From an uncultured Phascolarctobacterium sp. (lineage in GTDB: Bacteria > Bacillota > Negativicutes > Acidaminococcales > Acidaminococcaceae): a stretch of DNA of 7,158 bases. The stretch lies in contig CAKQHU010000070.1 in assembly GCA_934234275.1 (NCBI GenBank), forward strand, positions 1 to 7,158, in the 5' to 3' direction. The notes under the pieces are model-generated. The model ran no database searches. It was not told where the DNA came from and saw only the letters and a program-made list of their open reading frames with translations. The position numbers and the translations under genes are program-made. This document shows positions 6,299-7,158 of this stretch, piece after piece (position 1 is the stretch's first letter; every line of letters begins with the position of its first letter).

Positions 6299-7158
6299 CT
6301 AATTAAACTGTCCCAGGCGCAGGCGGGTAACAATCTTATGCATATCCTCCGGCAACGGAGCTTCAAAGCTCAAGCGTTCTCCCGTACGCGGGTGGGTGAA
6401 TTCAAGTGTCTGCGAATGCAACGCCTGTCCCTGAATGCTGAAGGGAGTTTTCATCGGAGAATATTTCGGGTCACCTACCAAAGGATAGCCCAGATACTCC
6501 ATATGCACGCGAATCTGATGCGTGCGTCCCGTTCGCAGGCGGCAACGCACAATAGTATATTTGCCAAAGCGCTCCAGCACCTCGTATTCGGTAACAGCAT
6601 CGCGTCCGCCCTCTTTGACAACCGCCATTTTCTTACGGTCGTTTTTATCGCGGGCGATAAGCGTTTCAATCACGCCGCTGTCTGTCTTGATGTTGCCGCG
6701 TACTACAGCAAGATAGGTACGCTGAGCTGTTTTAGCCTGTATCTGCTGCGACAGTGAAAGATGCGCCGCATCATTCTTAGCACAAATCATAATACCGCTG
6801 GTATCCTTATCCAAACGGTGCACGATACCCGGGCGGATAACGCCGTTGATACCGGATAAGTTTTTGCAGTGATACAAAAGCGCATTGACCAACGTTCCGT
6901 TTAAATTGCCGGCCGCCGGGTGGACTACCATCCCGCGCGCTTTGTTGACAACAACAACATCCTCATCCTCATAAATAATATCCAGAGGAATATTTTCCGG
7001 CTGTACATCCAGCGGCTGCGGCTCAGGCAGAGTAACATCAATTTCGTCACCCAGACGCAGCTTGTAGTTGGATTTCAGCACCTTGCTGCCGCGCACCGCA
7101 CGGCCCTCCTCCAGCAGCTTCTGCATATTAGAGCGTGTAAGCTCCAGCATTGCCGCCA
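6299..7158 (-). CDS. rluD: RluA/RluD-family ribosomal large subunit pseudouridine synthase, N-terminus outside the window
   Basis: Enzymes of this family convert chosen uridines of 23S rRNA to pseudouridine; RluD in E. coli acts on helix 69. The frame is open to the window edge, and the true start lies upstream: the visible residues begin inside an S4 RNA-binding domain (LELTRSNMQKLLEEGRAVRGS, then KLRLGDEIDVTLPEP), while B. subtilis YlyB has about 25 more residues before this point. The catalytic domain shows DVVVVNKARGMVVHPA, then RPGIVHRLDKDTSG with catalytic Asp in HRLD, RTYLAVVRG, the substrate-loop RTGRTHQIRVHM and GDPKY. The C-terminus LSFEAPLPEDM is typical. Using the ATG at 7150 would cut the S4 domain and has no ribosome site visible, so I treat the gene as partial. 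The symbol follows family usage; the exact target uridines cannot be read from sequence. As in B. subtilis (ylyB-pyrR), it precedes pyrR, here by 69 bp. Confidence 0.93.
   Translation of the reverse strand, partial: AAMLELTRSNMQKLLEEGRAVRGSKVLKSNYKLRLGDEIDVTLPEPQPLDVQPENIPLDIIYEDEDVVVVNKARGMVVHPAAGNLNGTLVNALLYHCKNLSGINGVIRPGIVHRLDKDTSGIMICAKNDAAHLSLSQQIQAKTAQRTYLAVVRGNIKTDSGVIETLIARDKNDRKKMAVVKEGGRDAVTEYEVLERFGKYTIVRCRLRTGRTHQIRVHMEYLGYPLVGDPKYSPMKTPFSIQGQALHSQTLEFTHPRTGERLSFEAPLPEDMHKIVTRLRLGQFN

Overview
All eight genes in this window read on the minus strand, so transcription runs from position 7158 towards 1. In that order they are a RluD-family pseudouridine synthase (start outside the window), pyrR, a LUD-domain protein, deoB, udp, a small secreted protein of unknown function, galE and glmS (C-terminal part outside the window). 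Coding density is very high: the gaps are 14 to 119 bp, and no gene is supported on the plus strand. No tRNA, rRNA, CRISPR array, insertion sequence or phage gene is visible.

The organism looks like a member of the Bacillota. The rluD-pyrR order matches the ylyB-pyrR order of Bacillus subtilis, PyrR is mainly a Bacillota/Actinomycetota regulator, and the ribosome binding sites are strong AGGTGA or GGAGG types 4-7 bases before the ATG. However, DeoB and Udp resemble the enterobacterial versions in length and motifs, and there is a Sec-exported protein of periplasmic appearance. Together these suggest a Gram-negative-type (diderm) Bacillota such as the Negativicutes. That placement is an inference from recall of related sequences, not a search result.

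Region by region: 6299-7158 is rRNA modification (RluD). Positions 5678-6229 hold PyrR, and 5002-5640 a LUD-domain protein with a cysteine-rich tail. A terminator-like hairpin lies at 4957-4997. Positions 2898-4936 hold deoB and udp, which form a short nucleoside-salvage operon, followed 16 bp later by the secreted unknown (2297-2881). A 119-bp gap with a perfect TATAAT box then leads into galE and glmS, which are 39 bp apart and probably cotranscribed.

The genes fit two metabolic themes. In pyrimidine salvage, Udp splits uridine into uracil and ribose-1-phosphate. DeoB converts the latter to ribose-5-phosphate, the precursor of PRPP. The uracil phosphoribosyltransferase activity of PyrR can then join uracil and PRPP into UMP. 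In sugar-nucleotide supply, GlmS makes glucosamine-6-phosphate for UDP-GlcNAc, and the GalE here carries Cys at position 299, the residue associated with accepting UDP-GlcNAc/UDP-GalNAc. I see no clearly undescribed system. The most interesting points are the GalE specificity residue, the enterobacterial-like deoB-udp pair beside pyrR, the orphan LUD protein and the unknown exported protein.
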